Shown piece by piece: positions 53,058-61,664 of a stretch of DNA of 64,000 nt; the first letter of the stretch is position 1; each line of letters starts with the position of its first letter. The notes under the pieces are model-generated. The model was not told the DNA's origin. It saw nothing but the letters and a program-made list of their open reading frames with translations, and did no database searches. The position numbers and the translations under genes were made by a program. The stretch comes from Crenobacter cavernae. GTDB taxonomy: Bacteria; Pseudomonadota; Gammaproteobacteria; Burkholderiales; Chromobacteriaceae. The stretch lies in contig NZ_CP031337.1 of the NCBI RefSeq assembly GCF_003355495.1, positions 1,803,001-1,867,000 of the forward strand. Reading direction: 5' to 3'.

Positions 53058-54038
53058 TTACTTCACGACTTCTTTGGCTTCTTTGACGAGCGCCGGCGAC
53101 AGTTTCACGCCCTGCTTCTCGGCGGCGCCGGTGTTGACCATCAGGCTGAGCGACTTGCCGGTCTCGGGAGCGATCGCGCCCGGCTTTTCACCCTTGAGGA
53201 TGCGCACCACGATCTTGCCGGTCTGGCGGCCCATCTCGTAGTAGTTCATGCCGTAGGCGGCGACCGCGCCGCGCTTGACGCTGTCGGTGTCGGCGGCGAT
53301 GAGCGGCAGCTTGGCCGATTCGGCGACGCGCAGCAGCGACTCGTACGCCGACACGACGTTGTTGTCGGTGCTGGTGTACACGACGTCGGCCTTGCCGATC
53401 AGGCTCTTGGCGGCCGACGGGATGTCGACGGTGCGCGGTGCGGCCGCTTCGACGAGGCTCATGCCGCGCTTGGCCAGTTCAGCCTTCAGCTGCTTGACGA
53501 CGATGACCGAGTTCACTTCGCCCGGGCTGTACACCATGCCGACGCGGCGGGCGTCCGGCTTCACCTTCTTGATCAGGTCGACCTGCGGCCCCAGCGGCAG
53601 CATGTCGGACACGCCGGTCACGTTGCTGCCCGACGGCTTCCAGTCCTTCACCAGCTTGGCGGCGACCGGGTCGGTCACGGCGGTGAACACCACCGGGATC
53701 GAGCGGGTGGCGGCGACCAGCGCCTGTGCGCTCGGCGTCGCGATCGCGACGATCACGTCCGGCTTGTCGCCGATGAACTTGCGCGCGATCTGGCCGGCGG
53801 TGGCGGCGTTGCCCTGCGCGCTCTGGAACTGGTACTTGAGCGACTTGCCCGGCTCGAAGCCCGCGGCCTTGAGTTCGTCCTCGACCCCCTTGCGCGCGGC
53901 GTCTAGCGCCGGGTGTTCGACGATGGCGGTGACCGCCACCGACTTCATTTCGGCGGCGTAGGCACCGCCACAGAGGGAGAGGCCGGCGAGTGCGGCCAGC
54001 GTGGACGACAGGATCAGGCGACGCGAAAAACTGTGCAT
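53058..54038 (-). CDS. ABC transporter substrate-binding protein (ABC_sub_bind family)
   Basis: This 326-residue periplasmic protein has a signal peptide (about 1-29, ending AYAA). The PF04392-type fold is indicated by AVTAIVEHPALDAARKGVEDELKAAGF, IVAIATPSAQALVAATRSIPVVFTAVTDPVAAKLV, GVSDMLPLGPQVDLIKKV and VYTSTDNNVVSAYESL. Known relatives bind tryptophan, tyrosine or similar ligands, but the ligand here cannot be told. The ATG at 54038 has AAGGAG upstream. It is first in a three-gene operon. Confidence 0.88.
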   Translation of the reverse strand: MHSFSRRLILSSTLAALAGLSLCGGAYAAEMKSVAVTAIVEHPALDAARKGVEDELKAAGFEPGKSLKYQFQSAQGNAATAGQIARKFIGDKPDVIVAIATPSAQALVAATRSIPVVFTAVTDPVAAKLVKDWKPSGSNVTGVSDMLPLGPQVDLIKKVKPDARRVGMVYSPGEVNSVIVVKQLKAELAKRGMSLVEAAAPRTVDIPSAAKSLIGKADVVYTSTDNNVVSAYESLLRVAESAKLPLIAADTDSVKRGAVAAYGMNYYEMGRQTGKIVVRILKGEKPGAIAPETGKSLSLMVNTGAAEKQGVKLSPALVKEAKEVVK

Positions 54039-54243
54039 GTACAACTCCTTTGTATGAGTCTTGACTCGCTTCGGCTTCAGGCCCGCGTTGGTTGATTTTT
54101 TGCGCGGACCTTGCTTTTGACATCTTTCGCCAAGCGAGCCGCAATTTTATTGCAAAATCGTGAAGTGTTTTCCCTCGCTCTGGGTGGATAATTCCAAAAA
54201 TAATGAAAATTTAAACGATTGTTTCTTGACGCGCGCGAAAAAG

Positions 54244-54300
54244 AAAAAAGGCGGCCAAAACGCTTGGCCGCCTTGATACGTCGTGCCTAAATGAGGCACG
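54244..54300 (-). terminator. Terminator after aceB
   Basis: AAGGCGGCCAA/TTGGCCGCCTT perfect stem (54248-54273) with a T-run on the minus strand. A second small hairpin, GTGCCT...AGGCAC, lies at 54283-54299, nearer to the aceB stop. Confidence 0.85.
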
Positions 54301-54312
54301 GTTATAACTTTA

Positions 54313-55911
54313 TTACTGCAGGTAGTCGTAACCCGGCAGCGTCAGGAATTCGACGAACTCGTCGGCCACCGTCAGCTCGGCGAACATGCGGGCCGCGTCT
54401 TCGTACTGACGGGTCCACTTGGCGCCGTATTCGGCCTTTAGCTTGGCCACTTCATCGGCCTGCAGTTCGGAGACCAGTTCGTGCGTCACCTTGCGGCCGT
54501 CTTCCAGCACGCCTTTCGGGCTGCGGATCCACTGCCAGATCTGCGCGCGCGAGATCTCGGCGGTGGCGGCGTCTTCCATCAGGTTGTGGATCGGCACCGC
54601 GCCGGAGCCGGAGATCCACGCGCCGAGGTACTGGATGCCGACGTTGATGTTCATGCGCAGGCCGGCCTCGGTGATCGGGGTTTCCGGCTGGAAGTTCAAC
54701 AGGTCGGCGGCGACCACGTTCACGTCGTCGCGCTGCTTGTCGATCTGGTTCGGCTTGTCGCCGAGCACCGCGTCCCAGGCGGCCATCGCCACCGGCACCA
54801 GGCCCGGGTGAGCGACCCAGCCGCCGTCGTAACCGTCGGCCGCGTCGCGATCCTTGTCGGCGCGCACGCCGGCCAGCGCTTTTTCGTTGGCTTCCGGATC
54901 GTTCTTGATCGGGATCAGCGCCGACATGCCGCCCATCGCGGAGGCCTTGCGCTTGTGGCAGGTCTTGATCAGCAAGAGCGCGTACGAACGCATGAACGGC
55001 ACGGTCATGTTGATCTGCGAACGGTCGGCCAGGCAGAAGTCCTTGTTCTTCTTGAACTTCTTGATGCAGCTGAAGATGTAGTCCCAGCGGCCGGCGTTCA
55101 GGCCGGCGGAGTGCTCACGCAGCTCATACAGGATCTCGTCCATCTCGAAGGTGGCGACGATGGTCTCGATCAGCACGGTGCCCTTGATGGTGCCGTGCGC
55201 GACGCCGAGCTCGTCCTGGGCGAAGCAGAAGATCTCGTTCCACAGGCGGGCTTCGAGATGCGATTCCATCTTCGGCAGGTAGTAGTAGGTCGCCGAACCC
55301 TTGTCGACCAGGTACTGGATGTTGTGGAAGAACGACAGCGCGAAGTCGAACATCGCGCCCGAGGCGATCTCGCCGTCGATCTTCACGTGCTTTTCCATCA
55401 GGTGCCAGCCGCGCGGGCGCACGAGCAGGGTCGCGATGGTGTCGTTGAGCTTGTATTCCTTGCCTTGCGGCGAGGTGAAGCTGATGGTCCTGCGGTAGGC
55501 GTCGCGGACGTTGATCTGGCCGTTGATCTGGTTTTCCCAGCTCGGGCAGTTCGCGTCTTCGAAGTCGGTCATGAAGATCTTGGCACCGGAGTTCAGCGCG
55601 TTGATCATCATCTTGCGCTCCACCGGGCCGGTGATCTCGACGCGGCGGTCGAGCAGATCCTTGGGCAGCGGCGCGATCGTCCAGTCGCCTTCGCGGATAG
55701 CGCGGGTTTCGGGCAGGAAATCGGGCAGTTCGCCGGCGTCGAGGCGCTTCTGGCGCTCGACGCGGGCGGCCATCAGTTCGCGGCGGCGCGGCTCGAATTT
55801 GCGGTGGATCTTGGCGACAAAATCCAGCGCCTCGGGCGTCAGGATTTCGGCAAATTCGGACGTGACGTTGCCTAGGAGCTCAATGCCGGCAGAGTAGGTA
55901 GGATGAGTCAT
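54313..55911 (-). CDS. aceB: Malate synthase A
   Basis: This 532-residue protein (E. coli AceB 533) has malate synthase blocks MTDFEDANCPSWENQINGQ, LLVRPRGWHL, KGTVLIETIVATFEMDEILYEL (catalytic Glu-rich segment) and DGGWVAHPGL. It condenses glyoxylate with acetyl-CoA. It lies 137 bases downstream of aceA on the same strand; the gap contains a small GGCGG-TAAT-CCGCC hairpin (55937-55950) and a near-copy of the repeated word (55962). Confidence 0.96.
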   Translation of the reverse strand: MTHPTYSAGIELLGNVTSEFAEILTPEALDFVAKIHRKFEPRRRELMAARVERQKRLDAGELPDFLPETRAIREGDWTIAPLPKDLLDRRVEITGPVERKMMINALNSGAKIFMTDFEDANCPSWENQINGQINVRDAYRRTISFTSPQGKEYKLNDTIATLLVRPRGWHLMEKHVKIDGEIASGAMFDFALSFFHNIQYLVDKGSATYYYLPKMESHLEARLWNEIFCFAQDELGVAHGTIKGTVLIETIVATFEMDEILYELREHSAGLNAGRWDYIFSCIKKFKKNKDFCLADRSQINMTVPFMRSYALLLIKTCHKRKASAMGGMSALIPIKNDPEANEKALAGVRADKDRDAADGYDGGWVAHPGLVPVAMAAWDAVLGDKPNQIDKQRDDVNVVAADLLNFQPETPITEAGLRMNINVGIQYLGAWISGSGAVPIHNLMEDAATAEISRAQIWQWIRSPKGVLEDGRKVTHELVSELQADEVAKLKAEYGAKWTRQYEDAARMFAELTVADEFVEFLTLPGYDYLQ

Positions 55912-56048
55912 GCGTTAGTTCCTGATGATTTCTTCGGGCGGTAATCCGCCTCTTTCCTGGGGTTGGCCGAATGCGAAAGCCGCGCCAGGCGTCGTTAGAC
56001 ACCTGCGCGCGGCGCATTTCCCACGCTAGGACAATCGTTATTGTTTTG

Positions 56049-57341
56049 TCAGTGGAACTGGGCCTCTTCGGTAGAGCCCTTCAGCGCGGTGGTCGAGCTT
56101 TGACCGCCCTGGATGGTCTGCGTGACCGAGTCGAAGTAGCCGGTGCCCACTTCGCGCTGATGCTTCACCGCGGTGAAGCCGCGTTCGGCGGCGGCAAACT
56201 CTTTTTGCTGCAGTTCCACAAAAGCGGACATGTTCTCACGAGCGTAGCCATAAGCCAAGTCAAACATCGAGTAGTTGAGGCTGTGGAAACCGGCCAGCGT
56301 GATGAACTGGAATTTGTAGCCCATCGCGCCGAGCTCGCGCTGGAAACGCGCGATCGTCGCGTCGTCTAGGTTCTTCTTCCAGTTGAACGACGGCGAGCAG
56401 TTGTAAGCCAGCATCTTGCCCGGGAACTGGGCGTGGATCGCCTCGGCGAACTGGCGCGCGTATTCGAGGTCCGGCTTGCCGGTTTCGCACCAGATCAGGT
56501 CGGCGACCGGGGCGTAGGCGAGGCCGCGCGAGATCGCCTGTTCGAGACCCGGCTTCACGCGGTAAAAGCCTTCAACGGTGCGTTCCCCGGTGCAGAACGG
56601 GCGGTCGTTCTCGTCGACGTCGGAGGTCAGCAAATCGGCCGCTTCGGCGTCGGTGCGCGCGATCAGCACGGTCGGTACGCCGAGCACGTCGGCGGCCAGG
56701 CGCGCAGCGGTCAGCTTCTCGACCGCCTCGCGCGTCGGCACCAGTACCTTGCCGCCCATGTGGCCGCATTTCTTCACCGACGCGAGCTGGTCTTCGAAGT
56801 GCACGCCGGCGGCGCCCGCCTCGATCATGCCCTTCATCAGTTCGAAGGCGTTGAGCACGCCGCCGAAGCCCGCTTCGGCGTCGGCGACGATCGGCAGGAA
56901 GTAGTCGACATAGCCTTCGTCGCCGGCTTCCAGACCCTCGGAATGCTGGATCTGATCGGCGCGCTGGAAGGTGTTATTGATGCGGCGCACCACGGACGGC
57001 ACCGAGTTGGCCGGGTAGAGCGACTGGTCCGGGTACATCTCGGCGCCGAGGTTAGCATCGGCGGCGACCTGCCAGCCGGACAGATAGACGGCCTTCAGGC
57101 CGGCCTTGGCCTGCTGCATCGCCTGGCAGCCGGTCAGCGCGCCGAGCGCGTTGATGAAGGACTCGTTGCTGATGCTGTCCCACAGTTTTTCGGCGCCGTG
57201 GCGGGCGAGGGTCTGTTCGACTTGCAGCGAGCCGCGCAGACGGTCGACGTCCGCTGCGGTGTAGTTGCGGGTGATGCCTTTCCAGCGCGGGTTTTCGTCC
57301 CAGTCTTTTTGGATGGCAGCGATGCGTTGTTCGCGGTTCAT
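56049..57341 (-). CDS. aceA: Isocitrate lyase
   Basis: This 430-residue enzyme has the catalytic KKCGH motif with Cys192, preceded by HFEDQLASV, and the substrate-binding WCETGKPDLEYARQFAEAI and NCSPSFNWKKNL blocks. It splits isocitrate to succinate and glyoxylate. The gene order is aceA then aceB, opposite to the E. coli aceBA order, and no aceK is seen. It is transcribed from the region shared with grpE. Confidence 0.97.
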   Translation of the reverse strand: MNREQRIAAIQKDWDENPRWKGITRNYTAADVDRLRGSLQVEQTLARHGAEKLWDSISNESFINALGALTGCQAMQQAKAGLKAVYLSGWQVAADANLGAEMYPDQSLYPANSVPSVVRRINNTFQRADQIQHSEGLEAGDEGYVDYFLPIVADAEAGFGGVLNAFELMKGMIEAGAAGVHFEDQLASVKKCGHMGGKVLVPTREAVEKLTAARLAADVLGVPTVLIARTDAEAADLLTSDVDENDRPFCTGERTVEGFYRVKPGLEQAISRGLAYAPVADLIWCETGKPDLEYARQFAEAIHAQFPGKMLAYNCSPSFNWKKNLDDATIARFQRELGAMGYKFQFITLAGFHSLNYSMFDLAYGYARENMSAFVELQQKEFAAAERGFTAVKHQREVGTGYFDSVTQTIQGGQSSTTALKGSTEEAQFH

Positions 57342-57782
57342 AGTGTAATCCCCTAAATCTCGTGTTGATTCAAGATGTGCCGGCGGGCGGCACGCCTCAG
57401 CCTGTGGGAGGACCGCTGGGTCAGCGGTCCGGCGAGGGACGACGAAGGAGTGTTTACGTCGACCGCAAGAGGGGCGAAACCCAGGCCGGATAAGGCTTTC
57501 AGCCTCGCCCTGTGCTGCGGTGGTGTGAAAAGATTAAATCACAAAAAAATCGCGATGTGTGCGCTGCAGCACAAAAAAAGTAACGCATTTTCATATGCAA
57601 ACATTCCTGTTTTTAAGCGAAAAAAATCGACCCGGGCAAACGGTTCGAAAATGCAAATATTGCGTTGCAATATGAGCGAACTCCTATACAAGAGCGGCGA
57701 ACGTCGCGGGGGCTTGAACTGGCGGCCAAAGCCCCTACTTAGGAAAAGACTTTGAAGAACCCCCTTACCCGAGGATGGTGTG
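57342..57782. promoter_or_regulatory. aceA-grpE divergent control region
   Basis: This 441-base region has no convincing gene. On the aceA side it is A+T-rich (57530-57680). It has a TGTGC-N6-GCACA dyad at 57558-57573, an ATATTGC-GTT-GCAATAT dyad at 57657-57673, and near-identical ATGCAAACATT (57595-57605) and ATGCAAATATT (57651-57661) boxes 56 bases apart. These are candidate operators for carbon-source control of aceA. The grpE heat-shock promoter lies at 57713. Confidence 0.6.
57713..57741 (+). promoter_or_regulatory. Sigma-32 heat-shock promoter of grpE
   Basis: CTTGAA at 57713-57718 and CCCCTACTT at 57732-57740 with a 13-base spacer, close to the sigma-32 consensus CTTGAA-N13-17-CCCCATNT. 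Confidence 0.75.
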
Positions 57783-58319
57783 ATGCAAGAGAACACGAAC
57801 CCGATCGACGAATTGCAAAAAGCCGCCGAGGCCGAAACGTTGGCCGAGCCGACCAACGCGCCCGAAGGCGACGACCGGGTGGCGCAACTGGAAGCGGAAG
57901 TGGCCGAACTGAAGGACCAGTTCCTGCGTACGCGCGCCGAGATGGACAACCTGCGCCGCCGTAGCGCCGAAGAGGTGATGAACGCGCAGAAGTACGCGAT
58001 CAACAAGTTCGCGCAGGAGCTCTTTTCGGTGAAGGACAGTCTTGAAATGGCGCTGCTGGACCAGAGCGGCCAGTTCGACGCCTTGAAGTTCGGCGTCGAT
58101 CTGACGCTCAAGCAGCTCGCGTCGGCGTTCGAGAAGGCGCAGATCGTCGAACTGAACCCGGTCGGCGAGAAACTCGACCCGCACAAGCACCAGGCGATCA
58201 GCGCCGAGGCATCGGACGCCGAAGCGAACACGGTCGTGCGCGTGATGCAGAAGGGTTACCAGGTCGCCGACCGCGTGCTGCGCCCGGCGATGGTGGTGGT
58301 GTCCAAGGGCCAGGAATAA
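57783..58319 (+). CDS. grpE: Nucleotide exchange factor GrpE
   Basis: This 178-residue protein has a long N-terminal coiled coil (about 35-80: RVAQLEAEVAELKDQFLRTRAEMDNLRRRSAEEV) and the GrpE beta domain (FEKAQIVELNPVGEKLDPHKHQAIS; RVLRPAMVVVSKG). It releases ADP from DnaK. A GTG lies one codon before the chosen ATG. A heat-shock promoter is 65 bases upstream. The repeated 10-mer at 57839 reads Leu-Ala-Glu. Confidence 0.96.
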   Translation: MQENTNPIDELQKAAEAETLAEPTNAPEGDDRVAQLEAEVAELKDQFLRTRAEMDNLRRRSAEEVMNAQKYAINKFAQELFSVKDSLEMALLDQSGQFDALKFGVDLTLKQLASAFEKAQIVELNPVGEKLDPHKHQAISAEASDAEANTVVRVMQKGYQVADRVLRPAMVVVSKGQE

Positions 58320-58326
58320 AGGCCCT

Positions 58327-58354
58327 CTTGAAATCGTGGACGACGCCACGACTT
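58327..58354 (+). promoter_or_regulatory. Possible second sigma-32 element upstream of dnaK
   Basis: CTTGAAA at 58327-58333 preceded by CCCT fits a sigma-32 -35. The -10 candidate (CCACGACTT) is weak. The same bases form a TCGTGG...CCACGA hairpin, so this may instead be an intercistronic RNA structure. Confidence 0.35.
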
Positions 58355-58428
58355 AGCAACACATGATGCGACAAGCCGACGTGAAAAAGCTCCCGGCTAG
58401 CCGCAAGAAACACGAAAAGGATTGAAAT

Positions 58429-60354
58429 ATGGGCAAAATCATCGGTATTGACCTGGGTACGACCAACTCCTGCGTGGCCGTGGTTGAAGGCGACCAGGCG
58501 CGCGTGATCGAGAACGCCGAAGGCGCTCGCACCACGCCGTCGATCATCGCCTACATGGAAGACGGCGAGATCCTGGTCGGCGCGCCGGCCAAGCGCCAGG
58601 CGGTCACCAACCCGAAGAACACCCTCTACGCGGTGAAGCGCCTGATCGGCCGCCGCTTCGAGGACAAAGAGGTCCAGAAGGACATCGAGCTGATGCCCTT
58701 CCAGATCACCAAGGCCGGCAACGGCGACGCGTGGGTGAAGGTGCGCGACCAGGAAATGGCGCCGCCGCAGATCTCCGCCGAGATCCTGCGCAAGATGAAG
58801 AAGGCCGCCGAGGACTACCTGGGCGAGGAAGTGACCGAGGCGGTGATCACCGTGCCGGCCTACTTCAACGACAGCCAGCGTCAGGCGACCAAGGACGCCG
58901 GCCGCATCGCCGGCCTGGAAGTGAAGCGCATCATCAACGAACCGACCGCCGCGGCGCTCGCGTTCGGCATGGACAAGCACGAGAAGGGCGATACCAAGAT
59001 CGCCGTGTATGACCTGGGCGGCGGTACCTTCGACATCTCGATCATCGAGATCGCCGATGTCGACGGCGACAAGCAGTTCGAAGTGCTCGCGACCAACGGC
59101 GACACCTTCCTCGGCGGCGAAGACTTCGACCAGCGCGTGATCGACTACATCGTGACTGAGTTCAAGCGCGAACAGGGCGTCGACCTGAAGAATGACGTGA
59201 TGGCGCTGCAACGTCTGAAAGAAGCGGCCGAGAAGGCCAAGATCGAGCTGTCGAGCGCCGCGCAGACCGAGGTGACTCTGCCGTACATCACGATGGACGC
59301 GACCGGCCCGAAACACCTGGCGATGAAGATCACCCGCGCCAAGTTCGAATCGCTGGTCGAGGACCTGATCGCGCGTACGATCGAGCCGTGCCGCGTCGCG
59401 CTGCAAGACGCCGGCCTGAAAGTGACCGACATCCACGACGTGATCCTCGTCGGCGGCCAGACCCGCATGCCGAAGGTGCTCGAGAAGGTGAAGGAATTCT
59501 TCGGCCAGGAACCGCGTCGTGACGTGAACCCGGACGAAGCCGTCGCCGTCGGCGCCGCGATCCAGGGCTCGGTGCTCGCCGGTGACCGTACCGACGTGCT
59601 GCTCTTGGACGTGACCCCGCTGTCGCTCGGCATCGAGACGCTCGGTGGCGTGATGACCAAGCTGATCCAGAAGAACACCACGATCCCGACCAAGGCGAGC
59701 CAGGTGTTCTCGACCGCCGAAGACAACCAGAACGCGGTGACCATCCACGTGCTGCAGGGCGAGCGCGAGCGCGCTTCGGCCAACAAGTCGCTCGGCCAGT
59801 TCAACCTGTCGGACATTCCGCCGGCGCAGCGCGGCATGCCGCAGATCGAAGTGACCTTCGACATCGACGCTAACGGCATCCTGCACGTGAACGCCAAGGA
59901 CAAGGCGACCGGCAAGGAGAACAAGATCACCATCCAGGCGTCTTCGGGTCTGTCTGAGGAAGAGATCCAGCGCATGGTGAAGGACGCCGAGGCGAACGCC
60001 GAGGAAGACAAGAAGCTGCACGAACTGGTGCAGGCGAAGAACCAGGGTGAGGCGTTGATCCACTCGGTGAAGAAATCGCTGACCGACTACGGCGACAAGA
60101 TCTCCGCCGAAGAGAAGTCGGCGATCGAAGCCGCGTTGCACGACGCCGAAGAGGCGCTCAAGGGCGAAGACAAGGAAGCGATCGACGCCAAGGTGCAGGC
60201 GCTGATGACCGCGTCGCACAAGTTGGCCGAGCAGATGTACGCTGAGCAGGGCGCCGACGCCGGCGCGCAGCAGACCCAGCCGGGCGCGGGCGCATCGGCC
60301 GGCAAGCAGGACGACGACAACGTGGTCGACGCCGAATTCAAGGAAGTGAAGTAA
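58429..60354 (+). CDS. dnaK: Molecular chaperone DnaK (Hsp70)
   Basis: This 641-residue Hsp70 starts MGKIIGIDLGTTNSCVAV. It has the phosphate loop DLGGGTFDISIIEI, VILVGGQTRMPKV, the interdomain linker VLLLDVTPLSLGIETLGGV and a C-terminal tail ending DDDNVVDAEFKEVK. It folds proteins with DnaJ and GrpE, both adjacent. Length equals the family norm. The repeated 10-mer at 60222 reads Leu-Ala-Glu. Confidence 0.98.
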   Translation: MGKIIGIDLGTTNSCVAVVEGDQARVIENAEGARTTPSIIAYMEDGEILVGAPAKRQAVTNPKNTLYAVKRLIGRRFEDKEVQKDIELMPFQITKAGNGDAWVKVRDQEMAPPQISAEILRKMKKAAEDYLGEEVTEAVITVPAYFNDSQRQATKDAGRIAGLEVKRIINEPTAAALAFGMDKHEKGDTKIAVYDLGGGTFDISIIEIADVDGDKQFEVLATNGDTFLGGEDFDQRVIDYIVTEFKREQGVDLKNDVMALQRLKEAAEKAKIELSSAAQTEVTLPYITMDATGPKHLAMKITRAKFESLVEDLIARTIEPCRVALQDAGLKVTDIHDVILVGGQTRMPKVLEKVKEFFGQEPRRDVNPDEAVAVGAAIQGSVLAGDRTDVLLLDVTPLSLGIETLGGVMTKLIQKNTTIPTKASQVFSTAEDNQNAVTIHVLQGERERASANKSLGQFNLSDIPPAQRGMPQIEVTFDIDANGILHVNAKDKATGKENKITIQASSGLSEEEIQRMVKDAEANAEEDKKLHELVQAKNQGEALIHSVKKSLTDYGDKISAEEKSAIEAALHDAEEALKGEDKEAIDAKVQALMTASHKLAEQMYAEQGADAGAQQTQPGAGASAGKQDDDNVVDAEFKEVK

Positions 60355-60376
60355 GCGTCGGGCGTGAGCCGATACG

Positions 60377-60411
60377 CAGGGGGCCGCGCCACGCGCGCGC
60401 CCCTGTTTTTT
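60377..60411 (+). terminator. Terminator-like hairpin between dnaK and dnaJ
   Basis: CAGGGG...CCCCTG closes a very G+C-rich stem with internal CGCG pairs and is followed by seven T. It should cut part of the transcription from dnaK into dnaJ. Confidence 0.75.
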
Positions 60412-60479
60412 ATGGCGGAACCTTGCGATCGACGTCGGTCGCAAGCGGCGGCGTCAGGCAATAAACAGGCAAATCAAGC

Positions 60480-61613
60480 ATGGCAAAGCGCGATTACTAC
60501 GAAGTGCTCGGTCTGGCGAAGAACGCCAGCGAAGACGAGATCAAGAAGACTTATCGCAAGCTGGCGATGAAGTACCACCCGGACCGCAATCCGGACAGCC
60601 ACGAGGCCGAAGAGAAGTTCAAAGAGGTCAAGGAGGCGTACGAGATACTGTCCGAGCCGGAAAAACGCGCCGCGTACGACCAGTTTGGTCACGCCGGCGT
60701 CGACCAGCAGGCCGGCATGGGCGGCGGCGCGGGCGGCTTCGGCGGCTTCGGCGACGCGTTCGCCGACATCTTCGGCGACATCTTCGGCGGCCGTGCCGGC
60801 GGCGGCGGCGGCGGTGGACGGTCCAACGTCTACCGCGGCGCCGACCTGCAGTACAACCTCGAACTCAGCCTCGAGGACGCGGCCCGTGGCTGCGAGCGTC
60901 AGCTCGAATTCCAGGTGATGGAAGAGTGCGACACCTGCCACGGCAGCGGCGCCAAACCCGGCACGCAGCCGAAGACCTGCTCGACCTGCGGCGGCCACGG
61001 CCAGGTGCGCCTGAGCCAGGGCTTCTTCTCGATCCAGCAGACCTGCCCGACCTGCCACGGCAGCGGCAAGCAGATCACCGACCCGTGCGGCGCCTGCCAC
61101 GGCGGCGGGCGCGTGCGCAAGAACCGCAAGCTCAACGTCAAGATCCCGGCCGGCATCGACGACGGCATGAAGATCCGCAACGCGGGCCAGGGCGAACCGG
61201 GCACCAACGGCGGCCCGGCCGGCGACCTCTACGTGCAGATCCACCTGAAGCCACATCCGGTGTTCCGCCGCGATGGCCAGAACCTGCACTGCGAAATGCC
61301 GATCTCGTTCGCGACCGCGGCGCTCGGCGGCGAGGTCGACATCCCGACGCTGGAAGGCATGGCAAGGCTGAAGATCCCGGCCGAGACGCAGACCGGCAAG
61401 GTGCTGCGCTTGCGCGGCAAGGGCGTGAAGTCGGTGCGCGGTGCCGACTACGGCGACCTGATGTGCCACGTGGTGGTCGAGACGCCGGTCAACCTGACCG
61501 AGCGCCAGAAGGAGCTGTTGCGTGAGTTCGAGGCGGTCGCCGAAGGCGACACCGTCAACCACAACCCGCGCGCCAAGTCGTTCATGGACAAGTTGCGCGA
61601 GTTCTTCGACTGA
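60480..61613 (+). CDS. dnaJ: Chaperone protein DnaJ
   Basis: This 377-residue type I J-protein has the J domain with HPD (KYHPDRN), a Gly/Phe-rich linker (about 78-115), and four CxxCxGxG zinc-binding repeats (CDTCHGSG, CSTCGGHG, CPTCHGSG, CGACHGGG). Two C-terminal substrate-binding domains follow. It delivers clients to DnaK and stimulates its ATPase. It lies 125 bases after dnaK with a terminator-like hairpin between. Confidence 0.97.
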   Translation: MAKRDYYEVLGLAKNASEDEIKKTYRKLAMKYHPDRNPDSHEAEEKFKEVKEAYEILSEPEKRAAYDQFGHAGVDQQAGMGGGAGGFGGFGDAFADIFGDIFGGRAGGGGGGGRSNVYRGADLQYNLELSLEDAARGCERQLEFQVMEECDTCHGSGAKPGTQPKTCSTCGGHGQVRLSQGFFSIQQTCPTCHGSGKQITDPCGACHGGGRVRKNRKLNVKIPAGIDDGMKIRNAGQGEPGTNGGPAGDLYVQIHLKPHPVFRRDGQNLHCEMPISFATAALGGEVDIPTLEGMARLKIPAETQTGKVLRLRGKGVKSVRGADYGDLMCHVVVETPVNLTERQKELLREFEAVAEGDTVNHNPRAKSFMDKLREFFD

Positions 61614-61632
61614 GCGCGGGCGACCCCACCCG

Positions 61633-61664
61633 AAACGGCAACCGGAGACGGTTGCCGTTTTTGC
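61633..61664 (+). terminator. Terminator after dnaJ
   Basis: AAACGGCAACC/GGTTGCCGTTT perfect 11-bp stem with a 6-base loop and T-run. Confidence 0.9.

Noticed and set aside
57375..57755. Open frame on plus between aceA and grpE
   Set aside because: Composition is basic and irregular, there is no ribosome site, and it overlaps the sigma-32 promoter of grpE.
58198..60444. Very long open frame on the minus strand opposite dnaK
   Set aside because: It mirrors dnaK codon structure in G+C-rich DNA, has no family features and low-complexity Arg/His/Val content. Similar shadows lie opposite ileS (42622-44724), metE and htpG.
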